From the NCBI GenBank assembly GCA_016462625.1, contig JAEMSV010000021.1, positions 1 to 49,161 on the forward strand: a DNA stretch of 49,161 nt, written 5' to 3'. The notes beneath the pieces are model-generated. The model was not told the origin of the DNA, made no database searches, and saw nothing but the letters and a program-made list of their open reading frames with translations. Origin of the DNA: Solirubrobacteraceae bacterium (lineage in GTDB: Bacteria; Actinomycetota; Thermoleophilia; Solirubrobacterales; Solirubrobacteraceae). Positions 42,193 through 49,161 of this stretch are shown here, one piece after another; positions within the stretch are counted from its first letter, which is position 1, and each line of letters starts with the position of its first letter. Position numbers and translations under genes: made by a program.

Positions 42193-43415
42193 TACGGCGT
42201 CCCGGCCCAGCCCGCGAGCGACGCGGCGAACCCGTCGGCGATCGCGGTCCAGTCGTAGCGCTCACGGGCACGGCCACGGCCCGCCTCGGCGAGCCGGACC
42301 CGCGCCTCTCGATCTCGCAGCAGCTCGACCACCACCTCTGCGAACCCGGCCGCGTCGTCGGCGATGCGGAGATGCACGTCATCGGTGACGTCGATCCCCT
42401 CCGCGCCGATCGTCGTGGACACCATCGCCCGCCCGGCCGCCAGCGCCTCGACGATCTTCAGGCGCGTCCCGCCGCCGGAGCGCAGCGGCGCGAGCGCGAC
42501 CGCGGCAGAGGCGAGCAGCGGCGTGAGGTCGTCGACCCAGCCGAGCAGGTCGATCGCGGGATCCGCGGCGGCGAGCTGCTCGACGTCGGCCGGAGCGCCG
42601 CGCCCCACGACGGTCAGGCGCGCGTCCGGCTCGGAGCGGCGGATCAGGGGCAGGATCTCGGTCGCCAGCCAGCGCACCGCGTCGGCGTTCGGCGGGTAGG
42701 ACAGCGTGCCCGTGAAGAGCAATCGGCCGGGCTCCCCGCCGGTCGCCTCGATCCCCGCCAGCCGGCTCGTGTCCGCGCCGTTGGGGAAGACCTCGACGGG
42801 CCCGACGCCGAACTCGCCCAGCGCAACGGCGTCCTGCTCCGAGCAGGCCGAGAAGAGCGAGTACCGGCTGAGCGCGCCCCGGAGATGACGCCGATAGCGG
42901 GCGGCCTCAGCGCCGAGCAGCGCCCCCCGCACCCCGGGCGCGGCGTCGGCGTCGCGCGCGATCTGGGTCCATGTCGCGTTGTTCGAGGCGAAGGTCGCCG
43001 GGATCGTCGCGGGGATGCGCCGCCCCCACTGCACGCAGAAGTCGTGCTCGACGACCACGGCCGCCGGTGGCTCGGCCAATTCGCGCTGGACCGTCTCCTC
43101 GATCTCCCGCCAGAAGACCTCGCCCTGCCAGCCCAGAAACGGCCGGCTGAGGAGCGGGCCGACCAGCGACGGATGCCGGAGATGCTCGCGAAGGGCCTCC
43201 TTCGCGCGGCTCTCCGGACGGGGGACGAGCACGAGCTCGACACCGTCGAACGTGGTCGCCCGCGCGCGCTCGGCCTGGTCGGCATACGAGGTCGCGACGA
43301 CCACCGGGCGCAGTCCGCGACGGACCAGCCCGCCGAGCAGATGATGCGTCCGAATGGCACCGCCGATGCCGCCCGGTTCAGGGACCTCCGGGGTGAGCCA
43401 CAGGACCCGGCTCAC
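42192..43415 (-). CDS. Glycosyltransferase family 4 protein
   Basis: A 407-residue GT-B enzyme: VLWLTPEVPEPGGIGGAIRT at the start, AAVVVEHDFCVQWGRRIPAT, LLFTGTLSYPPNADAVRWLA and RSGGGTRLKIVEALAAGRAM with the catalytic-site glutamate, then VSTTIGAEGIDV. GTG 43415 is the first start next to the conserved N-terminus; the further 31 codons of open frame look non-coding. A CATCGT 6 nt upstream is a poor match to the promoter pattern. The two genes of this minus-strand pair probably add consecutive residues. Confidence 0.87.
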   Translation of the reverse strand: MSRVLWLTPEVPEPGGIGGAIRTHHLLGGLVRRGLRPVVVATSYADQAERARATTFDGVELVLVPRPESRAKEALREHLRHPSLVGPLLSRPFLGWQGEVFWREIEETVQRELAEPPAAVVVEHDFCVQWGRRIPATIPATFASNNATWTQIARDADAAPGVRGALLGAEAARYRRHLRGALSRYSLFSACSEQDAVALGEFGVGPVEVFPNGADTSRLAGIEATGGEPGRLLFTGTLSYPPNADAVRWLATEILPLIRRSEPDARLTVVGRGAPADVEQLAAADPAIDLLGWVDDLTPLLASAAVALAPLRSGGGTRLKIVEALAAGRAMVSTTIGAEGIDVTDDVHLRIADDAAGFAEVVVELLRDREARVRLAEAGRGRARERYDWTAIADGFAASLAGWAGTP

Positions 43416-43485
43416 GGCACGACGATGCCCGTGAGAGCAGTTGAGTCCTCCGGCACGCCGGGAACTGTAGCGACGGCCGCTCGGA

Positions 43486-43491
43486 TAGATT
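43486..43491 (+). promoter_or_regulatory. Putative -10 element (TAGATT) of the small methyltransferase
   Basis: TAGATT ends 10 nt before ATG 43502, in the 86-nt divergent gap. Confidence 0.4.
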
Positions 43492-43501
43492 CGCCCACCG
43501 A

Positions 43502-44089
43502 ATGGCATACGCGGACTGGCACGGACAGCCGGGCTACTGGCGGGACATCACCCGCCACTTCGACCCGGCAACACGACTTCTCGACCTCGGCTGCGGCAGT
43601 GGCTGGATCGCCGATCACTTCTCCGACTACACCGGGATCGACGGGTCGGAGGAGATGGTCGCCGCGGCCGCCGAGCGGGGCCGGCCGGTGCGGCTCGGTG
43701 ACGTCACGCAGCCGCTGGACTTCCCTGACGCGTCCTTTGACGGCGTGATCCTGAAGGACCTGCTCGAGCACGTGCCCGACCCCGTCGCGGTCGTGCTGGA
43801 GGCCAAGCGCGTGCTGCGCCCCGGCGGCCTGGTCTTCGCTTCGTCCCCCGACGCGCAGCGCTGGGTCTGGGACGACTACACGCACCGCCGCCCGTTCTCG
43901 CGCAAGAGCTTCCGCCTGCTGTTCGCCGACCAGGGCTACGCGTCGGTGCAGGTCGGCTACGAGTCGGTCATGCCGGGCACGAGCATCATCAGCGGAGGCT
44001 GGACGGGCGACCGCCGGCCGCTTCCGCTGCGCTGGGCCGCGTGGCTGCCGTTCGTGCGGCGCAACGTCTGGGCCGTCGCCCGCGTCTAG
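43502..44089 (+). CDS. Small class I SAM-dependent methyltransferase
   Basis: A 195-residue ubiE-type enzyme beginning MAYADWHGQPGYWRDITRHF. Motif I is LLDLGCGSGWIADHFSDYTG, then GIDGSEEMVAAAAERGRPVR, ILKDLLEHVPDPVAVVLEAK and RVLRPGGLVFASSPDAQRWV. It is shorter than the other methyltransferases here because it lacks C-terminal extensions. It has its own promoter-like box and lies alone between two minus-strand GT4 units. The 3' end overlaps the convergent GT4 by 4 nt. Confidence 0.87.
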   Translation: MAYADWHGQPGYWRDITRHFDPATRLLDLGCGSGWIADHFSDYTGIDGSEEMVAAAAERGRPVRLGDVTQPLDFPDASFDGVILKDLLEHVPDPVAVVLEAKRVLRPGGLVFASSPDAQRWVWDDYTHRRPFSRKSFRLLFADQGYASVQVGYESVMPGTSIISGGWTGDRRPLPLRWAAWLPFVRRNVWAVARV

Positions 44090-45081
44090 AGCAGCGAGTC
44101 GTACAACGCGACGAGCGTCGTCGCGATGTCGTCCCACGTGGGGACCGCGGCGGGACCGGGTCGGCGATCCGCGATCTGTGCGACCGCGCCGGAAAGCCCG
44201 GCGATGTCGCCCACGATGACCACGTGCTCCGGGTACCGGGCGCGGAGCTCCTCGTGGGACGGGAGCGGCGAGACGATGACCGGCGCGCCCGCGCTGAGGG
44301 CCTCGAGCACCGCGAGGCTCTGCCCCTCCGCACCGCTGAAGTGCACGAGGCCCGAGGATCCCGCGAGGACCGCCCGGACGAGCGCGGCGTCGTGGATCTC
44401 ACCGAGCCACCGAGCTCCCGCGGCGCCGACCGCACGCTCCCAGGCTGCGCGCTCGGACTCCCCGCCCTCGACGCCGCCGATCACGACCGGCACGACGTCC
44501 CCGCCCGCGAGCGCGGCGATGGCCTCGGCCTGGCGCTTGCGGGGCGACACCGAGCCGAGCAGAACGACGTACCGCTCCGGCAGGCCCAGTCCGGCCAGCG
44601 CCGCCGGATCCGCTGGCCCGACCGGCTCGACCCCGTTGCCGATCACCTCGACGCGATGCACCCGCTTGCCCGCGAGCCGGTAGACCAGCTGCTTCTCGTG
44701 CTCGGTCAGCGCGATGACCGCCGCGGCCCGCCGCAGGGTCGCGACCCGGGCGCGCGGCGCGAACGCCGGCAGCGGCAGATGGTGCGAGACCCACAGCGAC
44801 CGCTCGGCCCGGCCCGGCGCGACGACCATGATCGGAGAGACCACGAGCGGCGCCGGGTTGCGGCGCCAGTACTCCAGCGGATGCCACACCTCGCGCTCGG
44901 AGCCGAACGCGTGGAGGATGTCGAACGGCCGGGGCTCACGGTGCTCGAATACGTGGAAGACCTCGTGGCCGGCCCGCGACAGCGCATCGCGGGTGCGTTC
45001 CATCTGCAGCTCGAGCCCGCCCCCGCCGAGACTGGCGGGAACGCCACCGAGCAGAGCGATCCGGAGCGGGCGGTGGGCCAT
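44086..45081 (-). CDS. Glycosyltransferase family 4 protein
   Basis: A 331-residue GT-B enzyme: LRIALLGGVPASLGGGGLEL, FDILHAFGSEREVWHPLEYW, VVLLGSVSPRKRQAEAIAAL and FSGAEGQSLAVLEALSAGAP, the donor-binding segment with two glutamates. It is slightly short for GT4 but complete at both ends. ATG 45081 has TAGAGT 9 nt upstream and is divergent from the next methyltransferase by 45 nt. Confidence 0.85.
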   Translation of the reverse strand: MAHRPLRIALLGGVPASLGGGGLELQMERTRDALSRAGHEVFHVFEHREPRPFDILHAFGSEREVWHPLEYWRRNPAPLVVSPIMVVAPGRAERSLWVSHHLPLPAFAPRARVATLRRAAAVIALTEHEKQLVYRLAGKRVHRVEVIGNGVEPVGPADPAALAGLGLPERYVVLLGSVSPRKRQAEAIAALAGGDVVPVVIGGVEGGESERAAWERAVGAAGARWLGEIHDAALVRAVLAGSSGLVHFSGAEGQSLAVLEALSAGAPVIVSPLPSHEELRARYPEHVVIVGDIAGLSGAVAQIADRRPGPAAVPTWDDIATTLVALYDSLL

Positions 45082-45090
45082 CGGGCGGGC

Positions 45091-45096
45091 ACTCTA
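45091..45096 (-). promoter_or_regulatory. Putative -10 element (TAGAGT) of the GT4 gene at 44086
   Basis: TAGAGT on the minus strand, 9 nt before ATG 45081. Confidence 0.45.
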
Positions 45097-45113
45097 CGGG
45101 CCGCGAGTGGCCG

Positions 45114-45119
45114 TAAGCT
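45114..45119 (+). promoter_or_regulatory. Putative -10 element (TAAGCT) of the methyltransferase at 45127
   Basis: TAAGCT ends 7 nt before GTG 45127. It faces the opposing TAGAGT box at 17 bp, so the two promoters must share their upstream DNA. Confidence 0.45.
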
Positions 45120-45126
45120 CGTCGCC

Positions 45127-45843
45127 GTGACCGCGACCGCCCTTCCCGGCAGCGTGCAGGCATTCGTGCGTGAGGCCCCCGTGCAGCGCGGCGCCATCGC
45201 CGCCCACGTGCAGGCCGTCGCCGCGGAGACGAGCGCCGGAGCCCGCGTCCTCGACGCCGGTGCGGGCGAGGCGCCGTACCGCCCGCTCTTCACCCACTGC
45301 GAGTACCGGACCCACGACTGGGAAGCATCGCCGCACCCCGGCGCGCAGTCCGCCGACGTCATCGCCGACCTCGCCGAGCTGCCCCTTCCCGACGACGACA
45401 TCGACCTCGTCGTCTGCACCGAGGTCCTCGAGCACGTCCCCGAACCGGGCCGCGCCCTGCGCGAGCTCGCCCGGGTCCTGCGCCCTGGGGGCCGGCTGCT
45501 GCTGACGGTCCCGTTCGTCGGCGAGCTGCACGAGGAGCCGCACGACTACTACCGCTACACCCCGTACGGGCTCGAGCACCTCCTCACCCAGGCGGGGTTC
45601 ACCGACGTCGACGTTCAGCCGCTCACCGGGTGGTACTCGACGTTCGCCCACATCCTGCGGCACAACGCGCTGTCGACCCGCGACCCGTCCGGCGCCGGCA
45701 AGGCCACGTACGCCGTGTCGTTCCTGATCCTCGTCTTCTCCGAGCTCTACCGGCGCGTCGCGCCGATGCTGGATCGCCTCGACGAGCGCCGCGCGCTGCC
45801 GATCGGCTGGGCGGCGACGGCCCGGGTGCCGGACGCGTCCTGA
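45127..45843 (+). CDS. Class I SAM-dependent methyltransferase
   Basis: A 238-residue enzyme: RVLDAGAGEAPYRPLFTHCE (motif I, variant GAGEAPY), DVIADLAELPLPDDDIDLVV, CTEVLEHVPEPGRALRELAR and VLRPGGRLLLTVPFVGELHE, then HDYYRYTPYGLEHLLTQAGF. This variant motif is typical of methyltransferases in surface-polysaccharide loci. GTG 45127 was chosen from its promoter box; the frame is open far upstream opposite another gene. Its TGA overlaps the flippase ATG (TGATG), so both are probably co-transcribed. Confidence 0.87.
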   Translation: MTATALPGSVQAFVREAPVQRGAIAAHVQAVAAETSAGARVLDAGAGEAPYRPLFTHCEYRTHDWEASPHPGAQSADVIADLAELPLPDDDIDLVVCTEVLEHVPEPGRALRELARVLRPGGRLLLTVPFVGELHEEPHDYYRYTPYGLEHLLTQAGFTDVDVQPLTGWYSTFAHILRHNALSTRDPSGAGKATYAVSFLILVFSELYRRVAPMLDRLDERRALPIGWAATARVPDAS

Positions 45844-47330
45844 TGGGCGTCTCGCTCGGTCGCCACCGCGCGATCGCCACGATCATCACGGGGATCTCGC
45901 AGGCGCTGACGCTGTTCGGCGTCGCGCTGCTCGGCGTGCTGATCGCGGCGAAGTTCGGCTCGAACGCGGCGACGGACGGCTTCTTCTTCGCGAACTCCGT
46001 CTACGCGATCGTGCTGTTCGTCGGGCAGAGCCTGCGCACCACCTCCGTCGCCGCCCTGGTCGAGGACCCGAAGCGCAACGGCCCGGACCTCGCGGCCGCG
46101 ATCGGCTGGTTCACGCTCCTGGCCGGGGCGCTGTTCGCGCTGCTGGCGGTCCTCGTGGTCCCCAGGGCGACCGGCGATCTCCCTCCTGAGGCGGAATCGA
46201 CGGCGAACGAGACGCTCCTGATCCTCTGGCCGGCCGCCGGGATGCAGATGCTCGGCGGCCTGACCGCAGCGCTGCTGGCGACGCGGGAGCGGTACGCGCT
46301 TGCGGCGAACGCGTACGCCGTCGGCTCGTTCGCGGCGGTCATCGGCTTCGTCCTGTTCACACCGTCCGCGGGCGTCGACGGCGTGCCGCTCGCGCTGCTC
46401 CTCGGCGTGAGCGTGACGTTCACGATCCTCGTCGTCGGCGCCGCTCGCCGCGGCGGGCTCCCCCTCGGGCGGCCACGGCTCGGCGGCAGCCTCTTCCGTG
46501 CACGGCAGCTGCTGCTCGGCTCGGCGGCGCTGGTGGCGGCGCAGTTCGTGGTGACGTCCTCCGTCGCGTTCGCCGCGAGCGTCGGTGAGGGGTCCGCGAC
46601 GACGTACTCCTACGCGGTGATGGCCGTGAGCTCGCTGCTGGCCGGCGCGGTGACTCCCGTCAGCGTGGTGTTCGCGCCGGTCGTCGCCCGCAGCTGGGAC
46701 CGCACCCGCGCCTCCCTGGCCGGCTCATCCGTGCGCGCGTACCGCGCCGGCGCGCTGTTCACCGCGCCGCTGATCGCCGGGCTCCTCCTGCTCGGGCCCG
46801 AGCCCGCCGCCCACCTCCTCACGGCGCTGGATCAGGAGACGCTCGACGAGGTCTTCACGCTCGCTCTGATCCTCTCGCCGGCGCTCCTGACGACGCTGAC
46901 GGCGACGATCCCGCAGCTCGGCATCCTCGCCCAGCAGCGGTTCGCCGAGCTCGCCGCCATGTCGCTCGGCGTCGTCGTCGTCCACGTCGCGCTGAGCGCC
47001 GGCGTCGTCGCCGCCGGAGGCGGACTGAACGCGCTGGCGGCCGTCGCGTCCTGCACGTCGGTGCTGCTGGTGGCGGGCGTCCTCGCCCTCGCGTTCGGAC
47101 GCGACGCCTGGGGCGTGGCGTGGCGCATGGTCATCGCGACGGTGCAGATCGTCGTCCCGGGCGTCATCGCCTTCGCCGCCGCGGCGTGGCTCCTGCAGCC
47201 CGACGGCGACTTCCTCCCCGGCCTCGCGGCCTGGCTCATCGGCATGGCAGCGAGCAGCGTCTGGCTCTGGGTGCGCCGCGCCGACGAGCTGCGCGCGCTG
47301 GCGGCCGCCGTCCGTCGGACCGAGTCGTAG
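45843..47330 (+). CDS. MurJ-like / MOP-superfamily lipid-linked oligosaccharide flippase
   Basis: A 495-residue membrane protein with 12-14 hydrophobic segments. FGSNAATDGFFFANSVYAIV resembles the first-helix region of MurJ-type flippases, LLATRERYALAANAYAVGSF the segment between helices 4 and 5, and STTYSYAVMAVSSLLAGAVT-like sequence follows mid-protein. It may transport a second lipid-linked intermediate distinct from that of the flippase at 20477. It could also be the cell-wall lipid II flippase, but its place in a glycan locus argues against this. It ends TAG, part of the next TAGGGT box. Confidence 0.83.
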   Translation: MGVSLGRHRAIATIITGISQALTLFGVALLGVLIAAKFGSNAATDGFFFANSVYAIVLFVGQSLRTTSVAALVEDPKRNGPDLAAAIGWFTLLAGALFALLAVLVVPRATGDLPPEAESTANETLLILWPAAGMQMLGGLTAALLATRERYALAANAYAVGSFAAVIGFVLFTPSAGVDGVPLALLLGVSVTFTILVVGAARRGGLPLGRPRLGGSLFRARQLLLGSAALVAAQFVVTSSVAFAASVGEGSATTYSYAVMAVSSLLAGAVTPVSVVFAPVVARSWDRTRASLAGSSVRAYRAGALFTAPLIAGLLLLGPEPAAHLLTALDQETLDEVFTLALILSPALLTTLTATIPQLGILAQQRFAELAAMSLGVVVVHVALSAGVVAAGGGLNALAAVASCTSVLLVAGVLALAFGRDAWGVAWRMVIATVQIVVPGVIAFAAAAWLLQPDGDFLPGLAAWLIGMAASSVWLWVRRADELRALAAAVRRTES

Positions 47331-47333
47331 GGT
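47328..47333 (+). promoter_or_regulatory. Putative -10 element (TAGGGT) sharing the flippase stop codon
   Basis: TAGGGT: its TAG is the flippase stop; the hexamer ends 10 nt before ATG 47344, the preferred start. GTG 47332 overlaps the hexamer and is unlikely. Confidence 0.45.
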
Positions 47334-47343
47334 GTCCGCCGAG

Positions 47344-47904
47344 ATGGGCGGCCTGCGCGACAACCCCTGGGTCCAGCAGCACGTGATGCCGCCCGAGTAC
47401 CTGTGCAATCACGTCGTCAACCGGATCCCGCTGGCGGGGCTGCGGATGCGGGCCTATGCGCTCTTGGGCGTGACCTTCGAGGACGTGGCGACGGGCGTGA
47501 TCATGCTCGGCGCGACGATGGAGAAGCCGTCGATGCTGTCCATCGGCGCGCACTCGATCATCGGCGGGGACACCCTGCTCGACGCGCGGGGCGGGCTGAC
47601 GATCGGCCGCCACGTGAACATCACCGGCACGGTCCGGTTCATGACCGCGAAACACGACGTCCGCGACCCGGACTTCGACGCGATCTTCGAGCCCATCGTC
47701 GTGGGCGACCGCGCGTGGATCGCGCTGGGCGCGACGATCCTCGGCGGCGTGACGATCGGCGAGGGCGCCGTCGTGGCCGCCGGCGCGGTCGTGACGAAGG
47801 ACGTCCCGCCCTACGCGATCGTCGGCGGCACACCCGCAACCGTCATCGGCGAACGGACGCGGGACCTCCGCTACGAGCTGACGTACCGGCCCGACTGGCG
47901 CTGA
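47344..47904 (+). CDS. Hexapeptide-repeat (left-handed beta-helix) acyltransferase
   Basis: A 186-residue protein. The repeat turns are visible as SIGAHSIIGGDTLLDARGGL, TIGRHVNITGTVRF, and IVVGDRAWIALGATILGGVT followed by IGEGAVVAAGAVVTKDVPPY and AIVGGTPATVIG. MTAKHDVRDPDF contains a likely catalytic His. It resembles WcaF/NodL/maltose O-acetyltransferases, so O-acetylation of a glycan sugar from acetyl-CoA is expected. The N-terminal ~45 residues are helical. It lies 13 nt after the flippase. Confidence 0.87.
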   Translation: MGGLRDNPWVQQHVMPPEYLCNHVVNRIPLAGLRMRAYALLGVTFEDVATGVIMLGATMEKPSMLSIGAHSIIGGDTLLDARGGLTIGRHVNITGTVRFMTAKHDVRDPDFDAIFEPIVVGDRAWIALGATILGGVTIGEGAVVAAGAVVTKDVPPYAIVGGTPATVIGERTRDLRYELTYRPDWR

Positions 47905-47914
47905 CCTCGTCGAC

Positions 47915-47920
47915 TATCGT
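47915..47920 (+). promoter_or_regulatory. Putative -10 element (TATCGT) of the TylF-type gene
   Basis: TATCGT ends 8 nt before GTG 47929, in a 24-nt gap. CCGACT at 47891-47896 is a weak -35 candidate. Confidence 0.45.
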
Positions 47921-47928
47921 CGCGCGCC

Positions 47929-48723
47929 GTGCCTCGCCGACGACTGATCCCGCGCAACCCCGGTAAGGCCGTGCTCGACGCCGTCGGCCTGACGGTCGGG
48001 CGCGTCCCGAGCCCCGAGCGCATCGCCACGACCCACCCGGACCTCGGCGGCGACGAGCAGTTCGTCCGGATCACCGAGCGGGTGTGGCCGTACACGATGA
48101 CGTCGATCGAGCGGCTCTGGGCGCTGTACGAGGCGGTCCGCTACGTCCGCGGTTCGGGCATCGAAGGCGCCTTCGTCGAGTGCGGCGTCTGGCGCGGCGG
48201 CAGCTCGATGCTCAGCGCGCTCACGCTCCAGGCCGAGTCCGCGGCCGACCGCGAGCTGTACCTGTACGACACCTTCGAGGGCATGAGCGACCCGACCGAG
48301 CACGACGCCGGCCGGCACGAGCCCGACCTCGCCGACGAGTGGGACCGCTTCAAGGGCGACACGGCGCACCCCGTCTTCGCCCACGCCTCGCTCGACGATG
48401 TCCGCGCGAACATGGCCGCCACCGGCTACGACGCCGACCGCATCCACTACGTGCAGGGCAAGGTCGAGGACACGATCCCCGCGACGCTCCCCGGGAGCAT
48501 CGCGCTCCTGCGCCTGGACACCGACTGGTACGAGTCGACCAAGCACGAGCTCGAGCACCTCTACCCGCTGCTCGCGCCCGGCGGCGTGCTGATCATCGAC
48601 GACTACGGCTACTGGGCCGGCGCGCGCCGGGCCGTGGACGAGTGGCTGGAGACGCTGCCGTCGCCGCTGCTGCTCACCCGGGTGGACGACACCGCCCGAC
48701 TCGCGCTCAAGCCGTTCGCGTAG
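47929..48723 (+). CDS. TylF/MycF family sugar O-methyltransferase
   Basis: A 264-residue protein of the macrocin O-methyltransferase family. VECGVWRGGSSMLSALTLQ forms the SAM site, YLYDTFEGMSDPTEHDAG is the family signature, HYVQGKVEDTIPATLPGSIA and LLRLDTDWYESTKHELEHLY contain metal-binding aspartates, and GGVLIIDDYGYWAGARRAVD the second metal pair. Such Mg-dependent enzymes O-methylate deoxysugars, here more likely in a surface glycan than in a macrolide. GTG 47929 is preferred. It is followed after 12 nt by gmd. Confidence 0.92.
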   Translation: MPRRRLIPRNPGKAVLDAVGLTVGRVPSPERIATTHPDLGGDEQFVRITERVWPYTMTSIERLWALYEAVRYVRGSGIEGAFVECGVWRGGSSMLSALTLQAESAADRELYLYDTFEGMSDPTEHDAGRHEPDLADEWDRFKGDTAHPVFAHASLDDVRANMAATGYDADRIHYVQGKVEDTIPATLPGSIALLRLDTDWYESTKHELEHLYPLLAPGGVLIIDDYGYWAGARRAVDEWLETLPSPLLLTRVDDTARLALKPFA

Positions 48724-48726
48724 GCT
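48721..48726 (+). promoter_or_regulatory. Putative -10 element (TAGGCT) sharing the TylF-type stop codon
   Basis: TAGGCT: its TAG ends the methyltransferase; 9 nt then separate it from ATG 48736. Confidence 0.45.
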
Positions 48727-48735
48727 GCCCGCCTC

Positions 48736-49161
48736 ATGTCCAAGAGCGCACTTATCACCGGAATCACGGGTCAGGACGGGTCGTACCTGGCGGAACTGCT
48801 GCTGGAGCAGGGCTATGAGGTCCACGGCATGGTGCGCCGGGCATCGACGGAGAAGTTCGACCGTATCGAGCATCTGCGCGACAAGATCACGCTGCATCAG
48901 GGCGACCTGCTCGATCAGCGCTCGTTGGTCGACACGTTCCGCGCTTCGAAGCCCGATGAGATCTACAACCTGGCGGCGATGAGCTTCGTCGCGACGTCGT
49001 GGGTGCAGCCGACGTTGACGGCGGAGTTCACCGGTGTGGGTGTGACGCGGGTGCTGGAGGCGATGCGTGAGGTGTGTCCTGAGGCGCGCTTCTACCAGGC
49101 CTCCTCCAGCGAGATGTTCGGCAAGGTGCTCGAGGTCCCGCAGACCGAGGACACGCCGTTC
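48736..49161 (+). CDS. gmd: GDP-mannose 4,6-dehydratase, 3'-truncated by the window
   Basis: 142 codons are open to the window end with no stop. The start MSKSALITGITGQDGSYLAE is the Rossmann motif of GMD. It is followed by LLEQGYEVHGMVRRASTEKF, HQGDLLDQRSLVDTF, EIYNLAAMSFVATSWVQPTL and YQASSSEMFGKVLEVPQTED, all typical. GMD converts GDP-mannose to GDP-4-keto-6-deoxymannose, the precursor of fucose, rhamnose (D) or perosamine; the partner enzyme should lie to the right. It uses more T-ending codons (GGT, CGT, GAT, GTG runs) than its neighbours, hinting at a different history. Confidence 0.93.
   Translation, partial: MSKSALITGITGQDGSYLAELLLEQGYEVHGMVRRASTEKFDRIEHLRDKITLHQGDLLDQRSLVDTFRASKPDEIYNLAAMSFVATSWVQPTLTAEFTGVGVTRVLEAMREVCPEARFYQASSSEMFGKVLEVPQTEDTPF

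Noticed and set aside
45843..47330. Essential lipid II flippase murJ
   Set aside because: Fold is similar, but the gene is coupled to a glycan methyltransferase and followed by a sugar acyltransferase; murJ normally lies in a cell-wall or chromosome-end context, so the specific name is withheld.
1..49161. tRNA, rRNA, CRISPR, insertion sequence and integrase genes
   Set aside because: I looked for conserved tRNA ends, regular repeats and transposase motifs on both strands and saw none; a short degenerate element could be missed by eye.

Overview
The window is 49 kb of very GC-rich DNA (roughly 70% by eye) with dense, short-spaced genes and frequent GTG/TTG starts. The product mix, secreted proteins with a beta-sandwich C-terminus, and an actinobacterial-looking CtaA suggest an actinobacterium, most likely of the Thermoleophilia/Solirubrobacterales type. 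That placement is inference from style and family resemblance, not from a marker gene. No rRNA, tRNA, CRISPR array, transposase or integrase was seen.

Left flank (1-6.9 kb), mostly housekeeping or catabolic: a MocR-type PLP regulator cut by the window edge; a TetR repressor divergent from a flavin monooxygenase, with an inverted repeat between them; an acyl-CoA dehydrogenase; a secreted NlpC/P60-like peptidase; two small uncertain ORFs; and heme A synthase (ctaA).

Surface-glycan locus (6.9 kb to the right edge). Block A (20,405 down to 6,965, minus strand) is one tightly coupled operon: a polyprenyl-phosphate-type GT2, another GT2, a large polytopic membrane protein, a methyltransferase, a 771-aa GT2, a GT4, a 1155-aa GT + GT4 + coiled coil + methyltransferase fusion, an FkbM methyltransferase and a further methyltransferase-like protein. 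Block B (20,477 to 33,826, plus strand) starts from the same 71-bp divergent region. It encodes a flippase, a CDP-deoxysugar pathway (rfbF, rfbG, C-methyltransferase, two RmlC-like epimerases, an SDR, a sugar O-methyltransferase, rfbH), a Wzt/Wzm-type ABC exporter, a small coiled-coil protein and a two-domain GT2-GT4 transferase. A strong 16-bp hairpin at 33.84 kb closes it.

Block C (39,056 down to 33,894, minus strand) has a second membrane GT2, a membrane-anchored unknown, a DUF2142/GT-C-like protein and a secreted beta-sandwich protein; much of it looks less GC-rich. Block D (39,151-45,843) alternates strands with four GT4s and three small methyltransferases. Block E (45,843 to the edge) has a MurJ-like flippase, a hexapeptide acyltransferase, a TylF-type methyltransferase and the start of gmd, which implies a GDP-mannose-derived sugar as well.

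Together the genes point to a heavily methylated cell-surface glycan built from a CDP-linked branched or dideoxy sugar. There appear to be both an ABC export route and flippase routes. A recurring TAnnnT hexamer 6-10 nt before the start codon of almost every gene that is not translationally coupled indicates pervasive leaderless transcription; it also settles several start codons.
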